A stretch of DNA of 14,586 nucleotides from contig DVNM01000017.1 of assembly GCA_018714405.1 (NCBI GenBank), positions 1 through 14,586 on the forward strand, read 5' to 3'. The position numbers and the translations under genes were made by a program. The stretch is from Scybalenecus merdavium. GTDB taxonomy: Bacteria > Bacillota > Clostridia > Oscillospirales > Acutalibacteraceae. Below, one piece after another: positions 8,004-14,543 of this stretch. Under the pieces are notes generated by a model. The model saw only the letters and a list, made by a program, of their open reading frames with translations. It did no database searches and was not told where the DNA came from. Each line of letters starts with the position of its first letter. The first letter of the stretch is position 1.

Positions 8004-9209
8004 TTATGCATTCTCATCTATCCGTGTTTTGTTCCAGATCACAGCCGTTTTGAGCGGCGCTGATTTGGAAAAGATTTTCTTTTCATAGCAACCGATCGGA
8101 TCCGCTGTAAAGACGTCCTTGTCGATCAAATGCACAAGCGTGTCGAAGGAACTGTCACACAGCAGTTTGATCGCCTCCTCCATGTGCTTTTGCGTGAAGT
8201 TGATGGAGGAAAAAATGACTTGATTTTGAAAACCGAACGGCATGGAGTCAAACTGTACGCGCGGGCCAAGCGAAAAGCTGTTATATATGCCGTTGCAACC
8301 CAGCACACCGTGTTGAAAAGCGATGCGGCTTTCCACTTCTGTGCCGCTGGTTGCAATAAAAACGCTGGCACGTCCGCCAAGACGGCGCACGATCGCGTCG
8401 GCCGTTTCCTGTTCTGACATGCCGCCGCAAGACAGATAATCTGCCTGCAAATTGGCCTTAACAAACGCCGCCTTTTCGCATTTATCATCGCTGCGCGCGA
8501 CAAAAAGCAATTTTGTCTGCGGATGCTTGCGGCGAATTTGGTCGCCGATAAAAAGACCGGTCGTACCAAGGCCGAAAACAACGCTTCGGCAAAACGTGCT
8601 TTCCTCGGCCATGGCAAAGGCCTCTGCTTCACTGCAACGGCGCTTAGCCAGTTCCACGCGAAAATTCTGCGCACGCCCAAGATCGCACATGCGCTCGTGC
8701 TGAAAAATGGCGCAGGAATAAGGGTCGGAAAAAACCAGCTTTTTGGCAAGTGAAAGCGGCAATTTTTGCAGGCCTTCATACGCCGGCGGCAAGTGCAGCA
8801 GCATATCCGGATGAAAATACCCCAAATCGCAAAATATACCGTCCGCCTGGTCGCAGCCGTACTCAAAGTACGATTCTTCCTCTGTAAAACGTGTTGGGTC
8901 ATAACTGTTGCCGCCGCGGATCAAAACAATGGCAAAACGGTTTTCAGACGGCACCCACACAACGCCCTCATGCCCGTTGATCAGCCGGGTTTGCCCAGGC
9001 GGAAATTTGGCGTCCAAGTTACCGTCGCGGCCCATATGCATCAGCTCAAAATCTGTACCGCAAAATCCGCAGAAAACCGGAACAGCCTCAACACCTTCTT
9101 TTTCAGGTTCGCCGCGCAAGCGCCTGCGCGGCGGATTGATCAGTTCCACTTCGCCGTAACACAGCGGCGCCGTTTTACTGTTTTGAAAATATGTAGCTTT
9201 TGTTTTCAA
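8004..9209 (-). CDS. Glucose-dehydrogenase-like MDR aldose 1-dehydrogenase, TTG start
   Basis: A 401-residue MDR protein of the glucose 1-dehydrogenase subgroup, which oxidises aldoses at C1 to aldonolactones. CGFCGTDFELM (47-57) supplies C50, and INGHEGVV (77-84) supplies H80-E81 of a catalytic zinc site. The usual LIEP segment is replaced by VFSDPYS (159-165), with D162 in place of Glu. The four-cysteine structural zinc lobe is absent: region 98-128 has only C119 and C127, as in halophilic glucose dehydrogenases. The nucleotide motif is VFGLGTTGLF (211-220), and NQVIFSSINFTQKH (329-342) matches the C-terminal domain of this subgroup. There is no in-frame ATG near the 5' end; TTG at 9209 is 8 nt after GGAGG and is the best start. 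It probably makes the lactone cleaved by the amidohydrolase two genes downstream. The sugar is not readable from sequence; L-fucose, L-galactose or D-galactose fit the context. Confidence 0.75.
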   Translation of the reverse strand: MKTKATYFQNSKTAPLCYGEVELINPPRRRLRGEPEKEGVEAVPVFCGFCGTDFELMHMGRDGNLDAKFPPGQTRLINGHEGVVWVPSENRFAIVLIRGGNSYDPTRFTEEESYFEYGCDQADGIFCDLGYFHPDMLLHLPPAYEGLQKLPLSLAKKLVFSDPYSCAIFQHERMCDLGRAQNFRVELAKRRCSEAEAFAMAEESTFCRSVVFGLGTTGLFIGDQIRRKHPQTKLLFVARSDDKCEKAAFVKANLQADYLSCGGMSEQETADAIVRRLGGRASVFIATSGTEVESRIAFQHGVLGCNGIYNSFSLGPRVQFDSMPFGFQNQVIFSSINFTQKHMEEAIKLLCDSSFDTLVHLIDKDVFTADPIGCYEKKIFSKSAPLKTAVIWNKTRIDENA

Positions 9210-9217
9210 ACAAGTGT

Positions 9218-9222
9218 CCTCC
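9218..9222 (-). promoter_or_regulatory. Ribosome binding site that fixes the TTG start
   Basis: GGAGG on the minus strand, 8 nt before TTG at 9209. The first in-frame ATG downstream is residue 57, after the first catalytic-zinc cysteine motif, so translation must begin at this TTG. Confidence 0.8.
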
Positions 9223-9236
9223 GAATCGTCACAAAA

Positions 9237-10292
9237 TCAAAACGGCTTGATTTCCATATCCACCTGGCCGTTCTGGTGCACCGTCAAAAGCAGACCGCCA
9301 AGCATATCGAAATCGAAATTGCAGTTATAGGAGCTTTTGGTGAAGTAACCCAATGTAACGCCTTCGTATTCTGTAATAAAATTATTAAGATGGTCATGGC
9401 CGGCAAACATGTGCGTGCCGTCGTTTTGGCGAAATACTTCAAAAAAGCCGTCGTTGACCTTGGCAACACACGGATCTTCGCCGCGCTGTCCCATCAAGAA
9501 ATTGTCGGTGAGCTGTGTGTACTCCGGTACAGGCACATGCATAAACGCCATGCTCGGAATTTGCTGCCCGTAAAGTTTCGTCATACCGTTTACGGCCCAC
9601 TGGTACCAGCTGATTTGTGCCGGGTTTATGCCGCCGTCGGTGATCTGGCCATCCGTAATTCTGAACTGGCCGTCGTCAAAGAAAAACAGCGAGTAGACCG
9701 GCGTGCCGTTTTTGGTCAGGTTTACGATATAGTTGCCCATGCCGTTCATGCCCTCCGGGCCGCTTTGGAAGAGGCAGTGCTCACTTGCCTCATAGATTTC
9801 GGCAAGCTTTGCTTTGTCGGCTCTGCCTTCATAGTCGTGGTTGCCAAAAATCGGTGCCCACGGGATTTCAAACTGTTCCATAAAATCGCAGAACTGCTGT
9901 GTGCAGATGTCGTTCCAAGCGGTCAGCACAACGTCGCCGCCGACTGTGATCAGATCCGGCTGCACTTCATGGATCAGCTTTTTCAGCTGGATGCGGCTGA
10001 GGCCGTCTAAAACAAAGTTAACACCGAATTCAGCCGCAAATGTGGCGTGGTTGCGAATATGGATGTCGGTCAGGCACAGGATCTTGAAGTCATCTTCACC
10101 AACTTCAATGCTTTGCGCATAATCCGCTGTATACGGGTCGCTTTCTGACCAGGGTTCACACACGGCAACACCTTTTTGTTCTTCCAGCGCAACAGAAGCG
10201 AAATAGGCGTTGCAGCACGCCACAACGGCCAAAATGGCAAGGATAATGCTCAAAATGATGACGACCGGCTTTTTTGTAAAAAACTTTTTCAT
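9237..10292 (-). CDS. Membrane-anchored calcineurin-type metallophosphoesterase
   Basis: A 351-residue phosphoesterase with a basic N-terminus (K2, K3, K7, K8) and a hydrophobic segment at about 9-29, so the enzyme domain should face outside the membrane. VVAC (23-26) could also serve as a weak lipobox. Binuclear-metal motifs are complete: CLTDIHI (73-79, D76 and H78), VGGDVV (117-122, D120), FGNHDYEG (149-156, N151-H152), MHVPVPEY (251-258, H252) and AGHDHLNN (297-304, H299, H301). It resembles fungal Dcr2-like and bacterial PhoD/purple-phosphatase-like esterases in layout, but the substrate is unknown. ATG at 10292 is two bases after the preceding stop, with GAGGGG upstream, so it is firmly in the operon. 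It is the only product here with an export or anchor signal. That is odd beside cytoplasmic sugar enzymes and may mean a phosphorylated surface glycan or nucleotide is processed outside. Confidence 0.85.
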   Translation of the reverse strand: MKKFFTKKPVVIILSIILAILAVVACCNAYFASVALEEQKGVAVCEPWSESDPYTADYAQSIEVGEDDFKILCLTDIHIRNHATFAAEFGVNFVLDGLSRIQLKKLIHEVQPDLITVGGDVVLTAWNDICTQQFCDFMEQFEIPWAPIFGNHDYEGRADKAKLAEIYEASEHCLFQSGPEGMNGMGNYIVNLTKNGTPVYSLFFFDDGQFRITDGQITDGGINPAQISWYQWAVNGMTKLYGQQIPSMAFMHVPVPEYTQLTDNFLMGQRGEDPCVAKVNDGFFEVFRQNDGTHMFAGHDHLNNFITEYEGVTLGYFTKSSYNCNFDFDMLGGLLLTVHQNGQVDMEIKPF

Positions 10293-10294
10293 CT

Positions 10295-13200
10295 TTACCC
10301 CTCTAATTTAAAAAGATTTTTATAAAGCTGCATGGCGAAGTGGTTTTGATCCAGTGCAGCGGCTTCTTCAAAAGCCGCCTGCATTTCGGCAGTTCGCTTT
10401 GCGCCGGCGCAGCCAAGCGTTTTCATAAACAGGCAGTGCACCCGGTTCTTTTTTTGCAGATCTTCATCGAAAACAAGAAAATCGGGCAGAGAAACAGCAA
10501 AATAGTCGATTTTTACCTTGTCGTTCAAGTGTGCATCTGCATATTCTATCAGTTTTTCAAACCTAGTCTGCGCAGCATCTGCTTTGCCAAGCTTTAAAAG
10601 TGCCAAACCCTGGCAGAAGATCGTTTCCGGCGGTTGGTCGTTGTAATAGACCGCGCTCTGCGGCTGCGACAGGCCGGACGAGGCTTTTTCAAAATACCGG
10701 TGTGCTTCGGTCCGTTGCCCAAGCTGTTCATAGGCAAGGCCCATCAAATAATTCTGCAGATTCTCCTGCGCGCCGTACAGCTTGCCCTCGCCGAGGTTTT
10801 GCGGATAGGTATAGCTTCTCTCCAGCAGTTTCACAGCCTGTTGCGCTTCGCCGCTGCGGAGCTTTTCGTCTGCCTGCATGCAAAGCGCTGCTACATACTG
10901 GGCTGAAATTTTGCCCTCTCCCCCTTCCCATGGATGGAAATGGTGGGATTCTATGCACTGCAGTGCCTTGTCACTTTGCTTTGTCATGTTGAGCAGCGTT
11001 ATATATTCGGTGTACAGATCGTCGCGCTGCACGGTCTGTTCCAGATGCTGCTGCAGGAAGTGCAGCCGGTTTTGCGGTGAACGCCCGGTCTTTTTATAAA
11101 GAAGATCCAGTTCCATCAGCACGCGGCTGTCTGACGGATCAAGTGCAAACGCCTTTTCAAGTGCCAAAACCGCTTTTGGTATGTCCTGACGTTTATTGTA
11201 GTATGCGATCGAAAGGTTGCGGTATGCCGTTGGATAATCCGGTAAAAGCGCCGTACAGGCTTCCCAGGCGCAAATTGCTTCATTGCAGCGCTTTTTGTCA
11301 TAATACAAACAGCCCAGGTAGTAGCGTGCCATGGCATCGCCCGCCGACTCGTCTGCCGCTTCTTCAAGCACCTGCATATCTTCCAGCCGGTGCGCAAAGC
11401 AGAGGTAGCTGTCGGCCTCGGATGCTGCCTGCAGATATTGATGGCATTTTTTGCCGTCACCGGTTTCTTTGTAAAAATGCGCAAGATGATAGAAAACAAG
11501 CGGCGTTTTCTCTTTCGTTTCCTCTAAAATCTGGATGGCCGCAGGGTAAAACCCACCGGCGGCATACTCCAGCGCGATCTCGATTGCCGTATCTGGCCTG
11601 CAGAGTGTATTTTCACCAAGGATCCGCCGGCTGATCACATCCAGCGGGTCAAGTGAAGCGACCTGTTTGGCCAGTGCAACAGCCTGCTGCGTGTGCCCAA
11701 GCTTCAAAAGAAGCAGCGCCTTTAGATCCAGTGCTCTGTAATTTCGCGCATTGCGGATGATGGCGTTTTCAAGGTGCTCCAGTGCCTGCTCCGGCTCGCC
11801 TTTCCTGGCGCAGATACACGCCAGATAATAAAATGCGGCTTCCTGGCAAGCCTGGCACCAGGCAGATTTGTAAAACGCATCGTAGCTTTCCTCTAAACGG
11901 TTCTGGTACCATAAGGAAAGGCCAAGATTGTAATAAGGCTCGCCGTCGTACGGATTTGGATTGGAGCGTGTAGCTTTTTGGATCGCTGTGCGGAAATACT
12001 TTTCACTGTTTTTAAAATCCCCTTTGCGCAGCAGCAAAAGGCCGTAGGCGTTGTTTAGCCGCATATCGGTCGGGTCACGGCGCAGGCCCTCTAAATAGTA
12101 ATCTTCCGGCTGATAGGTCGCGTGCCTGTACTGTTCAATATGCAGACCGTATAAATAAAGATCTTCTGTAGTGGCACAGTCTTGCGGTTCCGGCGGGCAG
12201 GCTGCCGCCTCCGGCACGGGTTGTTTTTTGCCGTGCACACAGTAGTTTAAATAGGTTCTGCCGTTTTTCAAAATACGGATCTCTTCGACAGTATCCGGGT
12301 TCTCAACCGTGATTTCTGTGCTTTGCGCCGTTTCCAGCAGCACCTCGTAATTTTGTACACCGCCGCTTGTAATTGCCTGAACCGTCAGCTGCCCGGGATT
12401 ACCGCTGGCGTAAAGATGCACGGCACCGTTTTCAAAATTCATTGCCAAATCTTTTGTGGCATTGTGCACAGTACCGATGTTTTGGTACGGCATAAAATAC
12501 TGGGTAAAGCGCTTTTCCTCCATCGGAGCAATAAAGGTAAAGTCCGGCTGATTGTCTGTATAACAGCCTGTCATCAGCTCAATATACGGCCCGTCCTCAT
12601 CTGTAAGATTTCGGTCCCACGCCTTACCGAAGTCACCGCAGCCCCAGGTCCACTGTTTTTTGCCGGGTGAAATGTGGTGGTCAGCAACGTGCAGAATACC
12701 GGCATTTTGGCCGTCATCATAACCGCCGACAAAATCATAGTCTGACTTGGCCGCCATATACGAAGTCGGTACCGGCAGATTTTTGTACCTGGAGATGTCT
12801 ACGCCGGCGCTGTAATCCACTTTATAGTAAGTGCCGGTTGCAATGGGAAATGTGGATACGGCCCGTTTGCCGTGGTCCATGACAGCCGTTACATCCGGCG
12901 GGAAAATGCTGCGTGTGTTGTCATTAACAGCAAACGCCGGATTGGCCCACCACAAAAACGTCTGCGGCGTGTTCGTACGGTTGAAAAGCTGTGCTTTGAT
13001 CTCGATATAAGCCTTGTCGGGGTAAAGGGTGAAGCGCGCCATGCCCTTTGTGCGGAACATGTTTTCAATTTCCCCTACGACCACAGTGGCGGAACCGTCT
13101 GCATTGCTGAAATAGGTGTAGTCAACCGGGTCAAATGTGCTCGGCCGGTGGTGCTGCGGCCAGTTAAATTCAATGCCGCCGGAAATCCAAGGCCCGGCAA

Positions 13201-13525
13201 GACCGACGAGCGCCGGTTTGATAACGTGATTATAGTAGACAAAATCGTAACCGTTCGTTTTATCGGTTGCACGCTGAATACGGCCGCCGAGTTCCGGCAA
13301 AACCATCACTTTTAAATAATCATTTTCCAGAAAAACAGCCTGATAAGCCCGGTCTTCTTTCTCATCGAAAATTTTGTCGATCACCGGGTGCGGATACACC
13401 TTGCCGGAGCTGCCCTGGTAAACACGTTTTTCAAGAAACATTGGGTTTTTGTCCGGCTTTCCGACACCGTATGTCGGAATATGTACCGTTTCTTCCCAAA
13501 CATGAACATTTTTAGAAGCACACAT
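10295..13525 (-). CDS. DUF5107 domain protein with long C-terminal TPR array
   Basis: A 1076-residue protein, first gene of the operon. Residues about 30-345 match the DUF5107 pattern: VMVLPELGGRIQRATDK (73-89), ISGGIEFNWPQHHRPS (114-129), FLWWANPAF (190-198), WGCGDFGKAWDRN (294-306) and YIELMTGCYTDNQPDF (314-329). I read it as a galactose-mutarotase-like beta-sandwich. A further beta-rich segment spans about 360-435. From about 450 to the end, repeated helical pairs with TPR spacing follow, for example NAYGLLLLRKGDFKNSEKYF (492-511). There is no signal peptide. The role is unknown; the fold and the repeated linkage of DUF5107 proteins with carbohydrate genes suggest sugar binding or a glycosidase-like activity, but no catalytic residue can be assigned with confidence (E119, H125, H126 and E316 are conserved-looking polar positions). 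ATG at 13525 is 7 nt after GAGGG. Length is normal for this DUF5107-TPR architecture. Confidence 0.82.
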   Translation of the reverse strand: MCASKNVHVWEETVHIPTYGVGKPDKNPMFLEKRVYQGSSGKVYPHPVIDKIFDEKEDRAYQAVFLENDYLKVMVLPELGGRIQRATDKTNGYDFVYYNHVIKPALVGLAGPWISGGIEFNWPQHHRPSTFDPVDYTYFSNADGSATVVVGEIENMFRTKGMARFTLYPDKAYIEIKAQLFNRTNTPQTFLWWANPAFAVNDNTRSIFPPDVTAVMDHGKRAVSTFPIATGTYYKVDYSAGVDISRYKNLPVPTSYMAAKSDYDFVGGYDDGQNAGILHVADHHISPGKKQWTWGCGDFGKAWDRNLTDEDGPYIELMTGCYTDNQPDFTFIAPMEEKRFTQYFMPYQNIGTVHNATKDLAMNFENGAVHLYASGNPGQLTVQAITSGGVQNYEVLLETAQSTEITVENPDTVEEIRILKNGRTYLNYCVHGKKQPVPEAAACPPEPQDCATTEDLYLYGLHIEQYRHATYQPEDYYLEGLRRDPTDMRLNNAYGLLLLRKGDFKNSEKYFRTAIQKATRSNPNPYDGEPYYNLGLSLWYQNRLEESYDAFYKSAWCQACQEAAFYYLACICARKGEPEQALEHLENAIIRNARNYRALDLKALLLLKLGHTQQAVALAKQVASLDPLDVISRRILGENTLCRPDTAIEIALEYAAGGFYPAAIQILEETKEKTPLVFYHLAHFYKETGDGKKCHQYLQAASEADSYLCFAHRLEDMQVLEEAADESAGDAMARYYLGCLYYDKKRCNEAICAWEACTALLPDYPTAYRNLSIAYYNKRQDIPKAVLALEKAFALDPSDSRVLMELDLLYKKTGRSPQNRLHFLQQHLEQTVQRDDLYTEYITLLNMTKQSDKALQCIESHHFHPWEGGEGKISAQYVAALCMQADEKLRSGEAQQAVKLLERSYTYPQNLGEGKLYGAQENLQNYLMGLAYEQLGQRTEAHRYFEKASSGLSQPQSAVYYNDQPPETIFCQGLALLKLGKADAAQTRFEKLIEYADAHLNDKVKIDYFAVSLPDFLVFDEDLQKKNRVHCLFMKTLGCAGAKRTAEMQAAFEEAAALDQNHFAMQLYKNLFKLEG

Positions 13526-13532
13526 TGTAAAT

Positions 13533-13537
13533 CCCTC
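13533..13537 (-). promoter_or_regulatory. Ribosome binding site of the operon's first gene
   Basis: GAGGG on the minus strand, 7 nt before the ATG at 13525. It supports this start over the next in-frame Met, which is residue 29. Confidence 0.75.
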
Positions 13538-13557
13538 GACCTATAAGTTTAGAAAAT

Positions 13558-13586
13558 TTGACATATCTTCCTTTTGATTATATAAT
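13558..13586 (+). promoter_or_regulatory. Consensus sigma-70/sigma-A promoter of the AraC-type regulator gene
   Basis: TTGACA at 13558-13563 and TATAAT at 13581-13586, separated by exactly 17 bp: both hexamers match consensus perfectly. Transcription would start near 13593, leaving a leader of about 64 nt before the regulator ATG at 13657. The strength predicted from this match suggests a well-expressed regulator unless it is repressed. Confidence 0.85.
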
Positions 13587-13605
13587 GCTTTTAAACGGTG
13601 ATGAT
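13577..13605 (-). promoter_or_regulatory. Probable operon promoter with poor -35, overlapping the regulator promoter
   Basis: On the minus strand TATAAT occupies 13582-13577, and a 17-bp spacer puts the -35 at 13605-13600 (ATCATC, a poor match). The start would be near 13570, giving a leader of about 45 nt. A good -10 with a poor -35, and a repeat immediately upstream, is the usual shape of an AraC-activated promoter. The position is inferred from sequence only. Confidence 0.6.
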
Positions 13606-13608
13606 TCC

Positions 13609-13640
13609 GAAAATCAACCAAGTAATTTAGAAATTCAACC
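13609..13640 (-). promoter_or_regulatory. Probable AraC-family operator: two direct half-sites on a 21-bp period
   Basis: On the minus strand GGTTGAATTTC (13640-13630) and GGTTGATTTTC (13619-13609) match at 10 of 11 positions, and their starts are exactly 21 bp apart, two helical turns. The near half-site ends 3 bp upstream of the predicted -35 of the operon promoter. That matches the arrangement used by AraC/RhaS-type activators that contact RNA polymerase. The sites also lie in the leader of the regulator transcript, so binding could limit regulator expression. Confidence 0.65.
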
Positions 13641-13644
13641 ATGA

Positions 13645-13650
13645 GAAGGG
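13645..13650 (+). promoter_or_regulatory. Ribosome binding site of the regulator gene
   Basis: GAAGGG, 6 nt before the ATG at 13657. It supports this start over the out-of-frame ATG at 13641. Confidence 0.7.
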
Positions 13651-13656
13651 ATTGCC

Positions 13657-14505
13657 ATGAAATCGACGGAAACCGGCGTGCTGAAAAAATCTGACCTGTA
13701 CTTTTCTTCTCCGTCTCAAACGGCCAAAAGGCTTTATTATTATCCGATCAGCGCAGGGCATTTTTACTGTGTGGACAATTACCACCTGATCCGTCAAAAT
13801 TACGACAGCCTGCTGATCACCCACATCATTGACGGCAGCTTTACTTATATCAAAAACGGGAAAAGCCAAACGGCAGTAGCCGGCAACACAGTGATTTTAG
13901 ACTGCTACAAGCCGCATGAATATTACACAAATGACTATATGGAGTCCATCTGGGTACACATCAGCGGTGCAAATTGCTACGATCTTTTTACCGAGATCGA
14001 AAAAAACGAAGGCAACCTGATCAAATGCAGCGACACTGAGCATGTCAAACGGCTGATTTTTCGTATTTTCAACGGCATTCAAAGCGACAATCCGCCTTCC
14101 GAATTGAGCCTTTCGCTGGATATATACAAGCTGTTTGCCGAGCTGCTGAACCCGCGCAATATGAAGAGCAAAAGCCAGAACAGTTATGAAGACAGCATTC
14201 AGGAGGTAAAAGAGTATATTGCCGACCATCTGGGCGAAAGCTTGAGCGTGCGGCTTTTGGCGGACAATGTGCACATGAGCGCCTCGCATTTTTCCAGGAT
14301 CTTCAAACAGCAGACCGGTTATTCGCCGTATGACTACGTTCTTTTGTCACGTTTAAACCGCGCAAAAGATTTGCTGCAAAAATCCAACCTTACCATTGCC
14401 GGCATCGCCTATGAAACCGGGTTCAACAGCGAATCCAACTTCATTTACTTTTTCACGGAAAGCGAAGGGATTTCCCCGGGTAAATTCAGACGGTTAAAAT
14501 TTTAA
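13657..14505 (+). CDS. AraC/XylS-family transcriptional regulator
   Basis: A 282-residue regulator with an N-terminal cupin-like ligand-binding domain (about 25-105, with ITHIIDGSFTYIKNG and the strand TVILDCYKPHEYY) and a C-terminal two-HTH AraC DNA-binding domain (about 180-282). The first recognition region is VRLLADNVHMSASHFSRIFK (198-217). The second is IAGIAYETGFNSESNFIYFF (247-266), followed by the family ending GISPGKFRR (271-279). The gene is transcribed away from the nine-gene operon from a shared intergenic region, the normal place for a regulator of the adjacent sugar operon. It most likely senses a sugar or sugar acid from the pathway and activates the operon through the direct repeats at 13609-13640. 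The effector cannot be read from sequence. It is followed 10 bp downstream by a strong hairpin. Confidence 0.93.
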   Translation: MKSTETGVLKKSDLYFSSPSQTAKRLYYYPISAGHFYCVDNYHLIRQNYDSLLITHIIDGSFTYIKNGKSQTAVAGNTVILDCYKPHEYYTNDYMESIWVHISGANCYDLFTEIEKNEGNLIKCSDTEHVKRLIFRIFNGIQSDNPPSELSLSLDIYKLFAELLNPRNMKSKSQNSYEDSIQEVKEYIADHLGESLSVRLLADNVHMSASHFSRIFKQQTGYSPYDYVLLSRLNRAKDLLQKSNLTIAGIAYETGFNSESNFIYFFTESEGISPGKFRRLKF

Positions 14506-14515
14506 GGCCGGTAAA

Positions 14516-14543
14516 AAAGGATCTGCACTACTGCAGATCCTTT
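14516..14543. terminator. Perfect 12-bp hairpin, terminator that favours the minus strand
   Basis: AAAGGATCTGCA, loop CTAC, then TGCAGATCCTTT: a perfect 12-bp stem with a 4-nt loop, starting 10 bp after the regulator stop. On the plus strand only the three stem T bases follow before GAG. On the minus strand the GC core is followed by six T (complement of A at 14513-14518). It therefore looks bidirectional and better suited to a convergent gene arriving from the right, with the regulator sharing it. Confidence 0.75.

Noticed and set aside
7189..8088. A 299-codon plus-strand open frame opposite the LgoD-like gene
   Set aside because: Its composition is rich in Arg, His, Ala and Gln with no domain pattern, and it spans the junction of two well-supported genes on the other strand.
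8126..8902. A 258-codon minus-strand frame inside the 401-residue dehydrogenase gene
   Set aside because: It is an alternate frame of a gene with clear MDR motifs, has an Arg/Cys-rich shadow-like composition and no ribosome site.
4731..9209. Galacturonate catabolism as the purpose of uxaB
   Set aside because: No uronate isomerase, pectin-active enzyme or altronate dehydratase is in the window, whereas an LgoD-like dehydrogenase is directly upstream. The galacturonate reading remains possible if uxaC lies elsewhere.
8766..10010. A 414-codon plus-strand open frame antisense to the phosphoesterase and dehydrogenase genes
   Set aside because: It lies wholly opposite two genes with full conserved motifs, has no ribosome site and no recognisable domain. 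Long antisense frames are expected in this moderately GC-rich coding DNA.
13548..13563. Possible third regulator half-site (TTTAGAAAATTTGACA, similar to TTTAGAAATTCAACC at 13626-13640)
   Set aside because: It shares TTTAGAAA but diverges in the part matching the repeats, and its distance is not a whole number of helical turns. It overlaps the regulator -35, so a repressor role is conceivable, but the match is too weak to annotate.
13604..13616. Short inverted repeat GATT-CCGAA-AATC as an operator
   Set aside because: Arms of four bases are expected by chance in AT-rich intergenic DNA; the 21-bp-period direct repeat is the stronger signal.
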